Shown here one piece after another: positions 23,296 through 31,039 of a stretch of 34,428 nt of DNA. Origin of the DNA: SAR116 cluster bacterium MED-G06 (GTDB lineage Bacteria; Pseudomonadota; Alphaproteobacteria; Puniceispirillales; Puniceispirillaceae). Location: contig NTKV01000007.1 of the NCBI GenBank assembly GCA_002457745.1, forward strand, positions 1 through 34,428, given 5' to 3'. Every line of letters begins with the position of its first letter. Positions within the stretch are counted from its first letter, which is position 1. The position numbers were made by a program, and so were the translations under genes. The notes under the pieces are model-generated. The model saw only the letters and a list, made by a program, of their open reading frames with translations, was not told the origin of the DNA and ran no database searches.

Positions 23296-23487
23296 ATGGT
23301 CGACTGGCTGCTCGCAGCCATGCTTCTGGCCGGGGCCATGTTCTGGGCCATGCCGGTGTTGGCCGACGCTCAGCGCAACCATCTCGATCTCAGCCACGAC
23401 ACCATGCGCCAAAAGCTTGTCGCGAATGATCTTCAGGCGGCGGCTCGCACCCTGTCCTGGATCAGGCGGGTTCTGGAACCGCAATAG
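23296..23487 (+). CDS. Short exported protein, PepSY-like N-terminus
   Basis: 63 residues from ATG 23296 (GAGG 9 bases upstream; an earlier ATG at 23278 adds basic residues). The N-terminus WLLAAMLLAGAMFWAMPVLA is a signal peptide cut near VLA-DA. The rest, LSHDTMRQKLVANDLQAAAR plus a final helix, resembles the first helices of PepSY-type proteins (pattern DH-x2-R-x2-L-x3-G-x2), but it ends before the family's beta strands. It may be a truncated PepSY protein or an unrelated periplasmic peptide. It stands alone between two minus-strand genes. Confidence 0.5.
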   Translation: MVDWLLAAMLLAGAMFWAMPVLADAQRNHLDLSHDTMRQKLVANDLQAAARTLSWIRRVLEPQ

Positions 23488-23517
23488 GGTGTGATGTCCG
23501 GGTCCTGGCAACCGGTC

Positions 23518-23772
23518 CTAGATCAGATTGCCCTCGGATACCCCGATCTTTGCCATGGCCTGTTCGTTCAGTGCCTGCAGCGCGCGCAGCACTTCAAGAT
23601 GCGCGGTGGCAAGGTCACTGCTTTCAAAGGTCTCGATCACAACGCCACTATTGTTGTTCGCGCGCATCAGGAACCGGTTGTAGTCCCCTTCCTCGCTGGT
23701 CTTGGCAACCGCCTCGATCAAGGGCCAGATCGACGGCGCCAACAGCGTGAAGGTGATTGTCCGGCAATACAT
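23518..23772 (-). CDS. Small hypothetical protein, ABM-like fold
   Basis: 84 residues, not recognised by name. The order MYCRTITFTLLAPSIWPLIE (strand, helix), then RFLMRANNNSGVVIETFES (strand pair), then DLATAHLEVLRALQALNEQA (helix) fits half of a dimeric alpha/beta barrel. No catalytic residues stand out. Its ATG shares one base with the upstream GYD-like stop (TGATG), so it is translationally coupled and the last gene of the GAF operon. It could be a small sensor or monooxygenase-like subunit; no function is claimed. Confidence 0.65.
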   Translation of the reverse strand: MYCRTITFTLLAPSIWPLIEAVAKTSEEGDYNRFLMRANNNSGVVIETFESSDLATAHLEVLRALQALNEQAMAKIGVSEGNLI

Positions 23773-24122
23773 CAGTCGACCCCTGCCACCTGCATCGACG
23801 AGACATAGGCTCCCATGCGGTCATGCCCATGCTCGAATACCTCCTTATAGGTGTCGGCGTCATAGGCGCGCGACCAGGCGATGTTGGCAAAATTGCCGGT
23901 GGAATAGACGATGTTCACCATGGCCTCGATGGATTCGTCTGTTTCGCAGCCAAGGACCGAGACAAAATTGAAGTCGATGCCGCTGGTAAAAACGAACTCA
24001 TGAACGGTGATATTGAAGGAATCAAAGAAGGGCTGAAGGATTTCCAGCCTGTTTTGCGGCTTGTTCAGCATCGCGGCGGCAAAATCGCCACTTGTCTTGC
24101 CGTGGATCAGATATTTGTTCAT
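23772..24122 (-). CDS. GYD/ABM-like small protein
   Basis: 116 residues. MNKYLIHGKTSG at the start, EFVFTSGIDFNFVSVLGC in the middle and IAWSRAYDADTYKEVF near the end follow the GYD-domain pattern (PF08734), a ferredoxin-like alpha/beta-barrel protein of unknown role. The characteristic Gly-Tyr-Asp is here Gly-Ile-Asp, so assignment is moderate. ATG 24122 has a good AAAGGAG 7 bases upstream, giving it independent translation despite its place third in the operon. A 183-base gap with a hairpin separates it from the upstream gene. Confidence 0.6.
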   Translation of the reverse strand: MNKYLIHGKTSGDFAAAMLNKPQNRLEILQPFFDSFNITVHEFVFTSGIDFNFVSVLGCETDESIEAMVNIVYSTGNFANIAWSRAYDADTYKEVFEHGHDRMGAYVSSMQVAGVD

Positions 24123-24253
24123 GGTGCGCTCCTTTCAGCGGTGCCCGCCTGCAATGCCAATCCGGACGCCAGTCTGTATGGCAATCCGTGCGGGACACCT
24201 GGGTGGCGGTACGAGGCGCCAGCATCTGCAGCGCTGGTCACAAAGCCGAGGGT

Positions 24254-24278
24254 GCGTCCCGCCACATATGCGGGACGC
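24254..24278. other. Perfect 9-base hairpin in the GAF operon
   Basis: GCGTCCCGC pairs with GCGGGACGC across the 7-base loop CACATAT. It lies between the 24306-24626 gene and the GYD-like gene on the minus strand. No T-run follows on either strand, so it is not a standard terminator; a processing or mRNA-stability hairpin or a protein-binding site is possible. The rest of the 183-base gap shows nothing recognised. Confidence 0.5.
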
Positions 24279-24305
24279 TGCCGGCAAGTCAGTAAGATCG
24301 TGCCT

Positions 24306-24626
24306 CTAGTTTGCGGCGACCTCTGCCTTGATGGCTTCGGCTTCGTAATTGAAGATATAGACGCCTGCGAAAGTGTCCTCTTTGTAGACCATTGTCTCCT
24401 TGAGGTCCCTGAACACTCCGGCGGCCGTGCCCTCGAAGATTTTCAGGTCATCGCTGTTCTCGAACTTTGTCTGGATCGACAGGCTTCCGCATTTGCCGAT
24501 CGAGATGTTGAGCGAGCGCATATTGTTGGTGACGATCAGCTTGCCGAATGCGTCAGAAATGAAGGAAGCAGCCACTTTGGCTTCAGCAACCCCGTTGAAC
24601 TTGAAATTGAAAATTTTCGCAAACAT
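24306..24626 (-). CDS. Small hypothetical protein, ABM-like
   Basis: 106 residues, unnamed. The pattern MFAKIFNFKFNGVAEA, then IVTNNMRSLNISIGKCGSLS, then SIQTKFENSDDLKIFEGTAA, ending in a strand with TFAGVYIFNYEAEA, suggests one or two ferredoxin-like alpha/beta units, as in quinol monooxygenase-type (ABM) proteins. No active-site residues can be assigned. The gene begins 2 bases after the GAF gene stop, so the two are almost certainly co-translated. Confidence 0.6.
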   Translation of the reverse strand: MFAKIFNFKFNGVAEAKVAASFISDAFGKLIVTNNMRSLNISIGKCGSLSIQTKFENSDDLKIFEGTAAGVFRDLKETMVYKEDTFAGVYIFNYEAEAIKAEVAAN

Positions 24627-24628
24627 GG

Positions 24629-25456
24629 TCAGTCAATCTCCGCAAACAGTTCGTCAAGCAAAGCATCTGCCTCGCTGCCATCCATCTTGATCCGCTTCAT
24701 CGCTTTCTGCTGAAGGTTCATGTCGAACTGCAGTCTGCGGCCTGCCTCGGTCATCTGCACCCGGCCGGCATCATCAACCTCGGCAAGCCCGACCCTGATG
24801 ATTCCCTCGGCATTCTTGATCGCCACACTCAGTTCCGAGCACAGCGAGACATAGACCTTGAAGTCTTCAAGGCCAAAGCTCTTGTCGACCTTCTGGAAAT
24901 GCGACAGGGCATCCAGCATGCGCTGTGATGTCAGCTCCTTCTGCTGGATCTGCAGATCAAGCATATGAGCAATGCTGCGGGTGATTTTCTTGATCTGCGT
25001 GACCTGCTCGTCATTCAGACCCTTGGGGCCACTCGGATTCAGCATGCACAGCGTGCCAAGGGCGAAATTCTCAGCGTTGATCACCGGAAAGCCTGCATAA
25101 CCCGGCCCCTGTTCCATGCCCTGAAGATTCGGATGATCCTTCCAGGTCGGATCCTTCAGCATGTCTTCCATCAGAAGCGGTTCGGTGTCGAGAAGCACAT
25201 AAGCACAGACATTCAGTTCGCTACGCTCTGACTTTGAACCCACCACGAAATCATCATTGCCAGCTTCGGCAATGGAACATTTCATTTCGCCGTCATACAG
25301 GCTGAAGGTGGCGGTCTCGAAACCGGTGATGTCCTTGGCCAGATCGCAATAGATCTGGAACAGGTCGGGGTTGGGCGCGTCTATCAAGCCAGTTTTCACG
25401 ACTGTCTGTGCGCGCAATTCTTCATTAGCTGGACGGGGAGCAAGGCCCATATTCAT
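24629..25456 (-). CDS. GAF-domain protein
   Basis: 275 residues. A GAF domain spans roughly residues 30-170: FQIYCDLAKDITGFETATFS at its start, then LLMEDMLKDPTWKDHPNL, and the hallmark YAGFPVINAENFALGTLCML core strand. Two predicted helical segments follow, with no kinase, HTH or diguanylate domain, so it is a stand-alone ligand or redox sensor. ATG 25456 has GGAGG 6 bases upstream. It heads an operon of three small proteins. Cys residues inside the GAF (MKCSI, NVCAYV, TLCML) could report redox state, but this is only inference. Confidence 0.82.
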   Translation of the reverse strand: MNMGLAPRPANEELRAQTVVKTGLIDAPNPDLFQIYCDLAKDITGFETATFSLYDGEMKCSIAEAGNDDFVVGSKSERSELNVCAYVLLDTEPLLMEDMLKDPTWKDHPNLQGMEQGPGYAGFPVINAENFALGTLCMLNPSGPKGLNDEQVTQIKKITRSIAHMLDLQIQQKELTSQRMLDALSHFQKVDKSFGLEDFKVYVSLCSELSVAIKNAEGIIRVGLAEVDDAGRVQMTEAGRRLQFDMNLQQKAMKRIKMDGSEADALLDELFAEID

Positions 25457-25480
25457 GACGTACCTCCATACGATCTTTTA

Positions 25481-25496
25481 TCGTGACATGACACGA
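25481..25496. promoter_or_regulatory. Inverted repeat upstream of the GAF operon
   Basis: TCGTGACATGACACGA: arms TCGTG/CACGA around a self-complementary CATG, with two central mismatches. It lies 25 bases before the GAF ATG, and 127 bases before the divergent kinase start, so it could control the GAF operon. No promoter hexamers are clear. The remaining gap up to 25623 shows no other feature I can support. Confidence 0.4.
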
Positions 25497-25623
25497 CCAC
25501 GGTATTCATTGAGGTATGCGGTGCAGAAGAAATCATCTGCGTTCGTGATTCAATTCTGTGATGCAACTCTTGCCTATGTCAATTATCTTTCGGAGTCTTT
25601 GCCAACACGCCGCACTCGGGGGA

Positions 25624-26625
25624 ATGCCATTGAAGGTCTCGGACGCGATGCGCCTTCCGGCGCTGGCCAGCCTTGCAACAGAGGCGATGGTATTATGGGA
25701 TGTTCCGGGCGGCGCACAGCCGCGTCTGATCAACCTGTCGGAAAACGCCACCTATCTGATCGAGGCTGACGGCGGTTTCCGGTCCATACTGCGCATTCAC
25801 CGCGAGGGCTACAATGCGTACCGTGCCATTGAATGCGAGCTTGCCTGGATGGCGGCGCTGTCGCGCGATGGCGGGGTGGAGACAGCCAGACCCCTTGCCG
25901 GACGTGACGGTCGTGCCATCCAGACGCATGGCACCACGGAACTGTCGCCGCGCCATATGGTGATGTTCGAGTTTCTCGAGGGTGATGAGCCGGACCCTGA
26001 TCAGGATCTGGTGGCCGCATTCCGCCAGCTTGGTGGTCTTGCGGCACGCGCGCATCTTCATGTGATGTCCTGGGCTTTGCCACAGCCCTTCGAACGGCTG
26101 GTCTGGGATGACGAGGCGGTGTTCGGGCCAGCGCCCACCTGGGGTGACTGGCGTGATGCACCGGGGGTTGATGACCGGATCGCTGGGATACTGTCAGCCA
26201 CCGAAGCGCTGTTGCGCAGCCGCCTTGCCGCCTATGGGCGCGGGAAAGATCGCTATGGTCTGATCCATGCCGATATGCGACTTGCCAACCTGCTGATTGA
26301 TGGCGGGCAGACAAGGCTGATCGATTTTGACGATAGCGGGTTCGGCTGGTTCATGTATGACTTCGCCGCCGGTATCAGCTTCATGGAGGATCATCCGCAG
26401 GTGCCGACATTGCGCGCCGCATGGCTTGAGGGATATCGTGAGGTCAGGCCCCTTGCCAGTGAGGATGAGATCGAAATCGACAGCTTTGTCATGTTGCGGC
26501 GCCTGGCGCTTCTGGCCTGGATCGGCTCGCATGGCGACACGGATCTCGCCATCTCGCAGGCCCCGCATTTCGCCGGTGTCACGGCGACGCTGGCCGAGGA
26601 TTACCTGAAACGGTTCGACGGATGA
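25624..26625 (+). CDS. APH-family phosphotransferase (homoserine/choline kinase-like)
   Basis: 333 residues of the aminoglycoside phosphotransferase/kinase-like fold (PF01636). Start ATG 25624 is used; ATG 25648 is possible and the ribosome site is weak for both. LIHADMRLANLL is the catalytic loop (His-x-Asp-x4-Asn) and RLIDFDDSGFGW the Mg2+-binding Asp. An N-terminal ENATYLIEADGG plus SILRIHR is the nucleotide lobe with its Arg/Lys. It would phosphorylate a small hydroxyl compound, such as homoserine, choline or an ethanolamine-like alcohol, in the cytosol. It overlaps the following EamA transporter by ATGA, so the transporter may move the substrate or product. Confidence 0.82.
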   Translation: MPLKVSDAMRLPALASLATEAMVLWDVPGGAQPRLINLSENATYLIEADGGFRSILRIHREGYNAYRAIECELAWMAALSRDGGVETARPLAGRDGRAIQTHGTTELSPRHMVMFEFLEGDEPDPDQDLVAAFRQLGGLAARAHLHVMSWALPQPFERLVWDDEAVFGPAPTWGDWRDAPGVDDRIAGILSATEALLRSRLAAYGRGKDRYGLIHADMRLANLLIDGGQTRLIDFDDSGFGWFMYDFAAGISFMEDHPQVPTLRAAWLEGYREVRPLASEDEIEIDSFVMLRRLALLAWIGSHGDTDLAISQAPHFAGVTATLAEDYLKRFDG

Positions 26626-27530
26626 CCGGTGCCGGCCTGACATCGGACGAGGTGCGTGGCCATCTGGCGATGCTTGGCTTCTCGGCACTGGTCGCCGGTT
26701 CGTTCAGCCTTGGTGCGATCGTCGCGAATGACATTGCCCCGCAGGCCATCACCGCGGCGCGGTTTGTCCTGGCGACCATCGTCATGGGCATGGTGGCATT
26801 TCTTCAGGGCGATCTGAGGCGTGAATATTGGCAGGCTCCCTGGCGGTATTTTGTGCTCGGTGCACTTTTTACGCTGTATTTCGTTCTGATGTTCGAGGGT
26901 CTGAAGACGGCCAACCCGGTGTCGGTGGCAGCGGTGTTCACATTGATGCCGTTGATGTCGGCCCTGTTCGGATGGTGGCTGTTACGCCAGGTGACGACAC
27001 CGCGCATGGCGCTGGCGCTTGGCATTGCCGCCTGTGGCGCGCTCTGGGTGATCTTTCGGGGTGACCCGGCGGCCCTGTGGGCTTTTGATATCGGCCGCGG
27101 CGAGATGATCTATTTTGTCGGCTGCATTGCGCATGCGCTGTACACCCCGATGGTACGCAAGCTGAACCGTGGCGAGGGGGCCGCGGTGTTCACCTTCGGC
27201 ATGCTGGTGGCAGGATCGGTCATCCTTGGCATCGTCGGCTTTGACGATATCCGGGCCACTGACTGGGCGGCGCTTCCCGGCATGGTCTGGATCACCATCG
27301 CCTATCTGACCCTGTTCTCGACAGCCTCGTCCTTTTTCCTGCTGCAATATGCATCGCTTCGCCTGCCAAGCGCCAAGGTGATGGCCTATTCCTATCTGAC
27401 ACCGGCATGGGTGATGCTCTGGGAGATTGGTCTTGGCAGTATGCTGCCGCCGACACCGTTGCTGTTCGGGATTGGCGCCACCATCATTGCGCTGCTGATG
27501 CTGCTTCGCAAGGAACGGGCGACAGGCTGA
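26622..27530 (+). CDS. EamA/DMT-superfamily transporter
   Basis: 302 residues with ten hydrophobic segments and the two EamA repeats (PF00892), inner membrane. The repeats are visible as ITAARFVLATIVMGMVAFL with FTLYFVLMFEGLKTANPVS in the first half, and IAYLTLFSTASSFFLLQYAS with SAKVMAYSYLTPAWVMLWE in the second. Such proteins usually export amino acids or metabolites, some import. ATG 26622 overlaps the kinase stop by four bases. The substrate is unknown. Confidence 0.87.
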   Translation: MTGAGLTSDEVRGHLAMLGFSALVAGSFSLGAIVANDIAPQAITAARFVLATIVMGMVAFLQGDLRREYWQAPWRYFVLGALFTLYFVLMFEGLKTANPVSVAAVFTLMPLMSALFGWWLLRQVTTPRMALALGIAACGALWVIFRGDPAALWAFDIGRGEMIYFVGCIAHALYTPMVRKLNRGEGAAVFTFGMLVAGSVILGIVGFDDIRATDWAALPGMVWITIAYLTLFSTASSFFLLQYASLRLPSAKVMAYSYLTPAWVMLWEIGLGSMLPPTPLLFGIGATIIALLMLLRKERATG

Positions 27531-27603
27531 GGCGCACAAAGCCCTTGTCCACCGCGCCACAAGTCGTAATGCTGGATGCCTCGACGTCGTATCAGGATGT
27601 TCC

Positions 27604-29154
27604 ATGCCGGAAGACACACCACCACCAAGGCAGCGCCGCGGTCGTCGCAGCCAATCTGGCCGCGGGGTGCGGCCAGATGCCGGTCCGGAACTGGCAGCAG
27701 TCGGTGGCAGGCTCCAGCTGCTGAGCGCGGGTGAGTGTGACACCCTCCATCAGGCAGCACTGACCATTCTGGCCGGGACCGGCCTGTCCGAAGCTCCCGA
27801 TGAGGTGGTGGCGCTTGTCACGGATGCCGGCGGCAGCCTGTCAGGCGATGGCCGCCTTCTGTTTCCGCCAGAGCTTGTGAACAGCTGCCTCGCGGCATTG
27901 CCGTCCAAGATCACCCTTCATGGACGAAATGGCGGGCGTGACCTTGTGCTTGGTGGCACCGAGGTTCACCTTGGCACAGGTGGCGCTTCGCCGGAGATTC
28001 TCGATCTCGATACACATCGCTACCGCCCTTCGACCCTTGCCGATATTCATGCTGCTGCGCGGATCGTCGAGGAGATGGAGCATATCCATTTCTTCAGCCG
28101 GCCGATGGTGGCGCGCGATATCGAGGATGCGCAGGCCATGGAGGTGAATACGGCCTGGGCCTGCCTGTCGGGTACCCGCAAGCATGTGATGGTCAGCGCC
28201 TCGTCACCGGAAAATCTCGATGCGATCCTGGATCTTGCCCATGAGCTTGCCGGGTCCGAAGCGGCGTTTCGCGCTGCACCGTTCCTGTCGCTCAACATCA
28301 ATCATGCGGTGCCGCCCTTGCGCTTCGATCCGGACTCGGCGCTGGTTCTTGTTCATGCGGCGCGTCGCGGTGTGCCGGTGATGGTCAATACCTTTGGCCA
28401 GCTTGGTGCCTCGAGCCCGGTGACCATTGCCGGGTGTGTGGCGCAGACCACCGCCGAGACGCTTGCCGGCATGGTGGTGGCGTGGCTTGCCGCGCCTGAT
28501 GTGCGGGCCGTTTTCGGTCCCCGTCCGATGGTCACCGATCTTCGCACCGGCGCGATGACCGGCGGTGGCGGCGAACAGGCAAAGCTGACCGCTGCCGCAA
28601 TCCAGATGGCGCGCCATTATGATCTGCCAAGCTCGACCATTGCCGGTGCAACTGATTCGAAATGGCCAGACGCACAGGCTGGTTACGAGAAGAACTTGGC
28701 GGTGACCATGGCCCTTCAGGCCGGCGCGCATTTCGTCACCCAGGCTGCCGGCACGCAGGCCAGCCTGATGGCCACATCGCTTGAATCCTATGTGATCGAC
28801 AATGATATGCTTGGCGGCATTCTGAGCGCGCATTCCGCGATCGAGGTCTCACCCGCAACGCTTGATCCGACAGCGATTCATGATGCCGCCACCGGCGTCG
28901 GTCATTTTCTTGGTGAGGCGGAAACGCTGGCGCGCATGACAAGTGATTTTCTCTATCCGGAGGTGGGCGACAGACGCAGCATCGATGAATGGCAGGCTGA
29001 TGGTGCGCCGGACATCTGGCAGCTTGCACATCGGCGCGTCCGTGCCATTCTGGCGGCACCGGCGCCCCGGCTGGTCGATCCGGATCTTGCCTCCAGACTT
29101 GAGGCGGATCTGGGGGTGGCGCCACTGGCATCGCTGACTGGCATCACAGATTGA
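27604..29154 (+). CDS. MttB-family (trimethylamine methyltransferase-like) protein, non-pyrrolysine
   Basis: 516 residues of the MttB superfamily (PF06253), a TIM barrel that moves a methyl group from a quaternary amine to a corrinoid protein. Family landmarks include ALTILAGTGLSEAPDEVVAL, LGGTEVHLGTGGASPEILDL and a Gly-rich MTGGGGEQAKLTAAAIQMAR. The frame has no in-frame amber codon, so it lacks pyrrolysine, like glycine-betaine methyltransferase MtgB and many bacterial homologues. It probably acts on betaine-like compounds, which is inferred. ATG 27604 has AGGA 6 bases upstream. No corrinoid protein is in the window. A Gln/Arg/Pro-rich first 30 residues look disordered. Confidence 0.87.
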   Translation: MPEDTPPPRQRRGRRSQSGRGVRPDAGPELAAVGGRLQLLSAGECDTLHQAALTILAGTGLSEAPDEVVALVTDAGGSLSGDGRLLFPPELVNSCLAALPSKITLHGRNGGRDLVLGGTEVHLGTGGASPEILDLDTHRYRPSTLADIHAAARIVEEMEHIHFFSRPMVARDIEDAQAMEVNTAWACLSGTRKHVMVSASSPENLDAILDLAHELAGSEAAFRAAPFLSLNINHAVPPLRFDPDSALVLVHAARRGVPVMVNTFGQLGASSPVTIAGCVAQTTAETLAGMVVAWLAAPDVRAVFGPRPMVTDLRTGAMTGGGGEQAKLTAAAIQMARHYDLPSSTIAGATDSKWPDAQAGYEKNLAVTMALQAGAHFVTQAAGTQASLMATSLESYVIDNDMLGGILSAHSAIEVSPATLDPTAIHDAATGVGHFLGEAETLARMTSDFLYPEVGDRRSIDEWQADGAPDIWQLAHRRVRAILAAPAPRLVDPDLASRLEADLGVAPLASLTGITD

Positions 29155-29185
29155 CATCACCGACTGGCATCACCGACTGGCATCG
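29134..29185. repeat. Four tandem 13-base repeats across the MttB-family stop codon
   Basis: CTGACTGGCATCA, CAGATTGACATCA, CCGACTGGCATCA and CCGACTGGCATCG follow each other exactly, the second containing the TGA stop (29152-29154). The first copies therefore encode the last residues of the methyltransferase. The core GACTGGCAT also occurs at 19829-19852. Slippage could shift the stop and lengthen the tail. Confidence 0.7.
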
Positions 29186-29203
29186 CATCGCAGGAGACCC
29201 CGC

Positions 29204-30181
29204 ATGACTGACGACAATTTTTTCATTCCCGTGTCCGCGCTGGACATGCCGCGGTTTGCCGGCATGCCAAGCTTCATGCGTCTGCCGCATCTGGAGATGG
29301 ACTCGCCGCGGATCGGGGATGTGGAGATGGGTCTTGTCGGTGTGCCGTGGGATGCCGGCACCACCAACAGGCCTGGGCCGCGCCACGGGCCGCGCCAGCT
29401 TCGCGACCTGTCGACGATGATCCGGGCGATGAACCCGGTGACCGGGGTGAACCCGTTCAATCTGGTGAACTGCGCCGATCTTGGCGATGTCGGGCCGAAC
29501 CCGATCGATCTCGATGACAGCATGACCCGCATTGCCGCCTTCTATGCCGATCTGACGGCACGCGGCATCGCCCCGATGACGGCAGGCGGCGACCATCTTG
29601 TCTCGCTTCCCGTGTTGCGCGGGATCGCCGCCAGCACGCCGGTCGGGATGATTCATTTCGATGCCCATACCGATCTGTTCGACAGCTATTTCGGCGGGTT
29701 CCGCTACACCCACGGTACACCCTTCCGGCGCGCCATCGAGGAGGGTCTTCTTGATCCGAAGCGGGTCGTGCAGATCGGCATCCGCGGCACAGCCTATAAC
29801 ACCGAGGATGTCGACTGGGGGATCGAGCAGGGGGTGCGGATCATTCGGATCGAAGAACTGTTCGACCGCGGCATTCCGTCGGTGATGGAAGAGGCCCGTG
29901 CCATTGTCGGCAGGGCGCCAACCTATTGCTCCTTCGATATCGATTTCATCGATCCAAGCTTTGCCCCGGGCACCGGCACACCGGAAATCGGCGGGGTGAC
30001 CTCGTTCCAGGCGCAACAGGTTGTCCGCGAACTGTCCGGCGTGAATCTGGTCGGTGCCGATCTTGTCGAGGTCTCGCCACCCTTTGATGCGGCGGGTGGC
30101 ACCGCCTGGATCGGCGTGTCGATCATGTTCGAGCTGATGTGCGTTCTGGCCGAGGTGATCGCGGCGCGGCGGGGCGGCTAG
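29204..30181 (+). CDS. Agmatinase-family ureohydrolase
   Basis: 325 residues of the arginase/agmatinase superfamily (PF00491). All six metal ligands are seen: His131 in GGDH, Asp153, His155 and Asp157 in DAHTD, and Asp245 and Asp247 in SFDIDFID, followed by PSFAPGTGTPE. QIGIRGTAYNTED and the later DLVEVSPPFD resemble guanidino-acid hydrolases (guanidinobutyrase, guanidinopropionase) and agmatinases. It hydrolyses a guanidino group to urea with two Mn2+ or Ni2+. The substrate could be agmatine, a guanidino acid or guanidine. It follows the MttB gene by 49 bases, probably in one transcript. Confidence 0.9.
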   Translation: MTDDNFFIPVSALDMPRFAGMPSFMRLPHLEMDSPRIGDVEMGLVGVPWDAGTTNRPGPRHGPRQLRDLSTMIRAMNPVTGVNPFNLVNCADLGDVGPNPIDLDDSMTRIAAFYADLTARGIAPMTAGGDHLVSLPVLRGIAASTPVGMIHFDAHTDLFDSYFGGFRYTHGTPFRRAIEEGLLDPKRVVQIGIRGTAYNTEDVDWGIEQGVRIIRIEELFDRGIPSVMEEARAIVGRAPTYCSFDIDFIDPSFAPGTGTPEIGGVTSFQAQQVVRELSGVNLVGADLVEVSPPFDAAGGTAWIGVSIMFELMCVLAEVIAARRGG

Positions 30182-30188
30182 ACAACGG

Positions 30189-31034
30189 TCAGGCCCGCTC
30201 CATCTCGTCCCACATCTCCATCACCCAGCGGCGAATGGTGAGGGCCTCGTCCCAGCGGTTTGACAGTTCACGCCCGTCCGCGCCAGTCATCGCATATTCG
30301 GGCGGACCAAGTTCACACAGGAAGATGCAGTCGCCGGATTCGTTGCGCGCGCGCCAGCTTTCCAGCCCGTCACGCCACCATCCCTGGAACAGCTCAACCC
30401 ATTTCGCGTGCTGCGGGAAGTCCAGCTGAACCTGAATCTGCTGGCGGCTGGCAACACGGCCCTGGAAGCTGTCGGAGCGTTCGATGATCCGGCGGATCAA
30501 CCCCTGGTCGCGGTGATCCAGCGGAAGTTTGAATTCGCGGTCGACGACGAAATGCGAAAGGTCGGCGCAGAGTCGCATTTCCGGGACGGCGTCAATCAGA
30601 CAGAGCGTGGCGTAGAGGTCATTGGTGATGCAGTTGCGATGCGTCTCGAACTGGATCGGCATGCCGACCTGGTCGGCCATCTCGATCCATTCGCGAATCA
30701 CCGGGATCATGCCGTCGACGCTGAGCGGCATCACCTGGCCGATGACATCGACAAAGGGGGCGCCGAAATCCTTGGCCATGACCAGCGTCTCGCGAAGCGA
30801 TTCCACGGTTTTCGGAAAGGCAACGATCAGCGGTGTCAGCCCATGGCGTTCCATGTGTGGCCGCACCTCGCGGGCCTGGGCAACATCGCCGGCGCCAAGG
30901 TCGATTGCCATGCCGTCATAACCGGCACCGGCGACCATTTCACAGATGGCGTCATAAGGCAGGATCTCGCCGCTCGGGTCGTGCGGCATCATTGCCCAGA
31001 GGGATGTATAGGTCTGCAGCCGGCGCGAGGCCAT
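30189..31034 (-). CDS. Sugar-phosphate isomerase/epimerase-type TIM barrel
   Basis: 281 residues of the xylose isomerase-like TIM barrel family (AP endonuclease family 2 fold). VAGAGYDGMAIDLGAGDVAQ, PLIVAFPKTVESLRETLVMA and IQFETHRNCITND show strand-helix units with acidic and His metal ligands, and LCADLSHFVVDREF a further ligand strand. Such proteins isomerise or epimerise sugars or act on inositol derivatives. Start ATG 31034 lies 5 bases after the desaturase stop, with GGAGG 10 bases upstream inside that gene, so the two are co-expressed. Substrate unknown. Confidence 0.8.
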   Translation of the reverse strand: MASRRLQTYTSLWAMMPHDPSGEILPYDAICEMVAGAGYDGMAIDLGAGDVAQAREVRPHMERHGLTPLIVAFPKTVESLRETLVMAKDFGAPFVDVIGQVMPLSVDGMIPVIREWIEMADQVGMPIQFETHRNCITNDLYATLCLIDAVPEMRLCADLSHFVVDREFKLPLDHRDQGLIRRIIERSDSFQGRVASRQQIQVQLDFPQHAKWVELFQGWWRDGLESWRARNESGDCIFLCELGPPEYAMTGADGRELSNRWDEALTIRRWVMEMWDEMERA

Positions 31035-31039
31035 GGCCG

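Noticed and set aside
28204-28833. 209-codon frame opposite the MttB-family gene
   Set aside because: Antisense shadow of a gene with clear family landmarks.
27604-29154. Pyrrolysine-encoding trimethylamine methyltransferase
   Set aside because: No in-frame TAG within the frame, which is complete for the family, so it is a non-pyrrolysine member.
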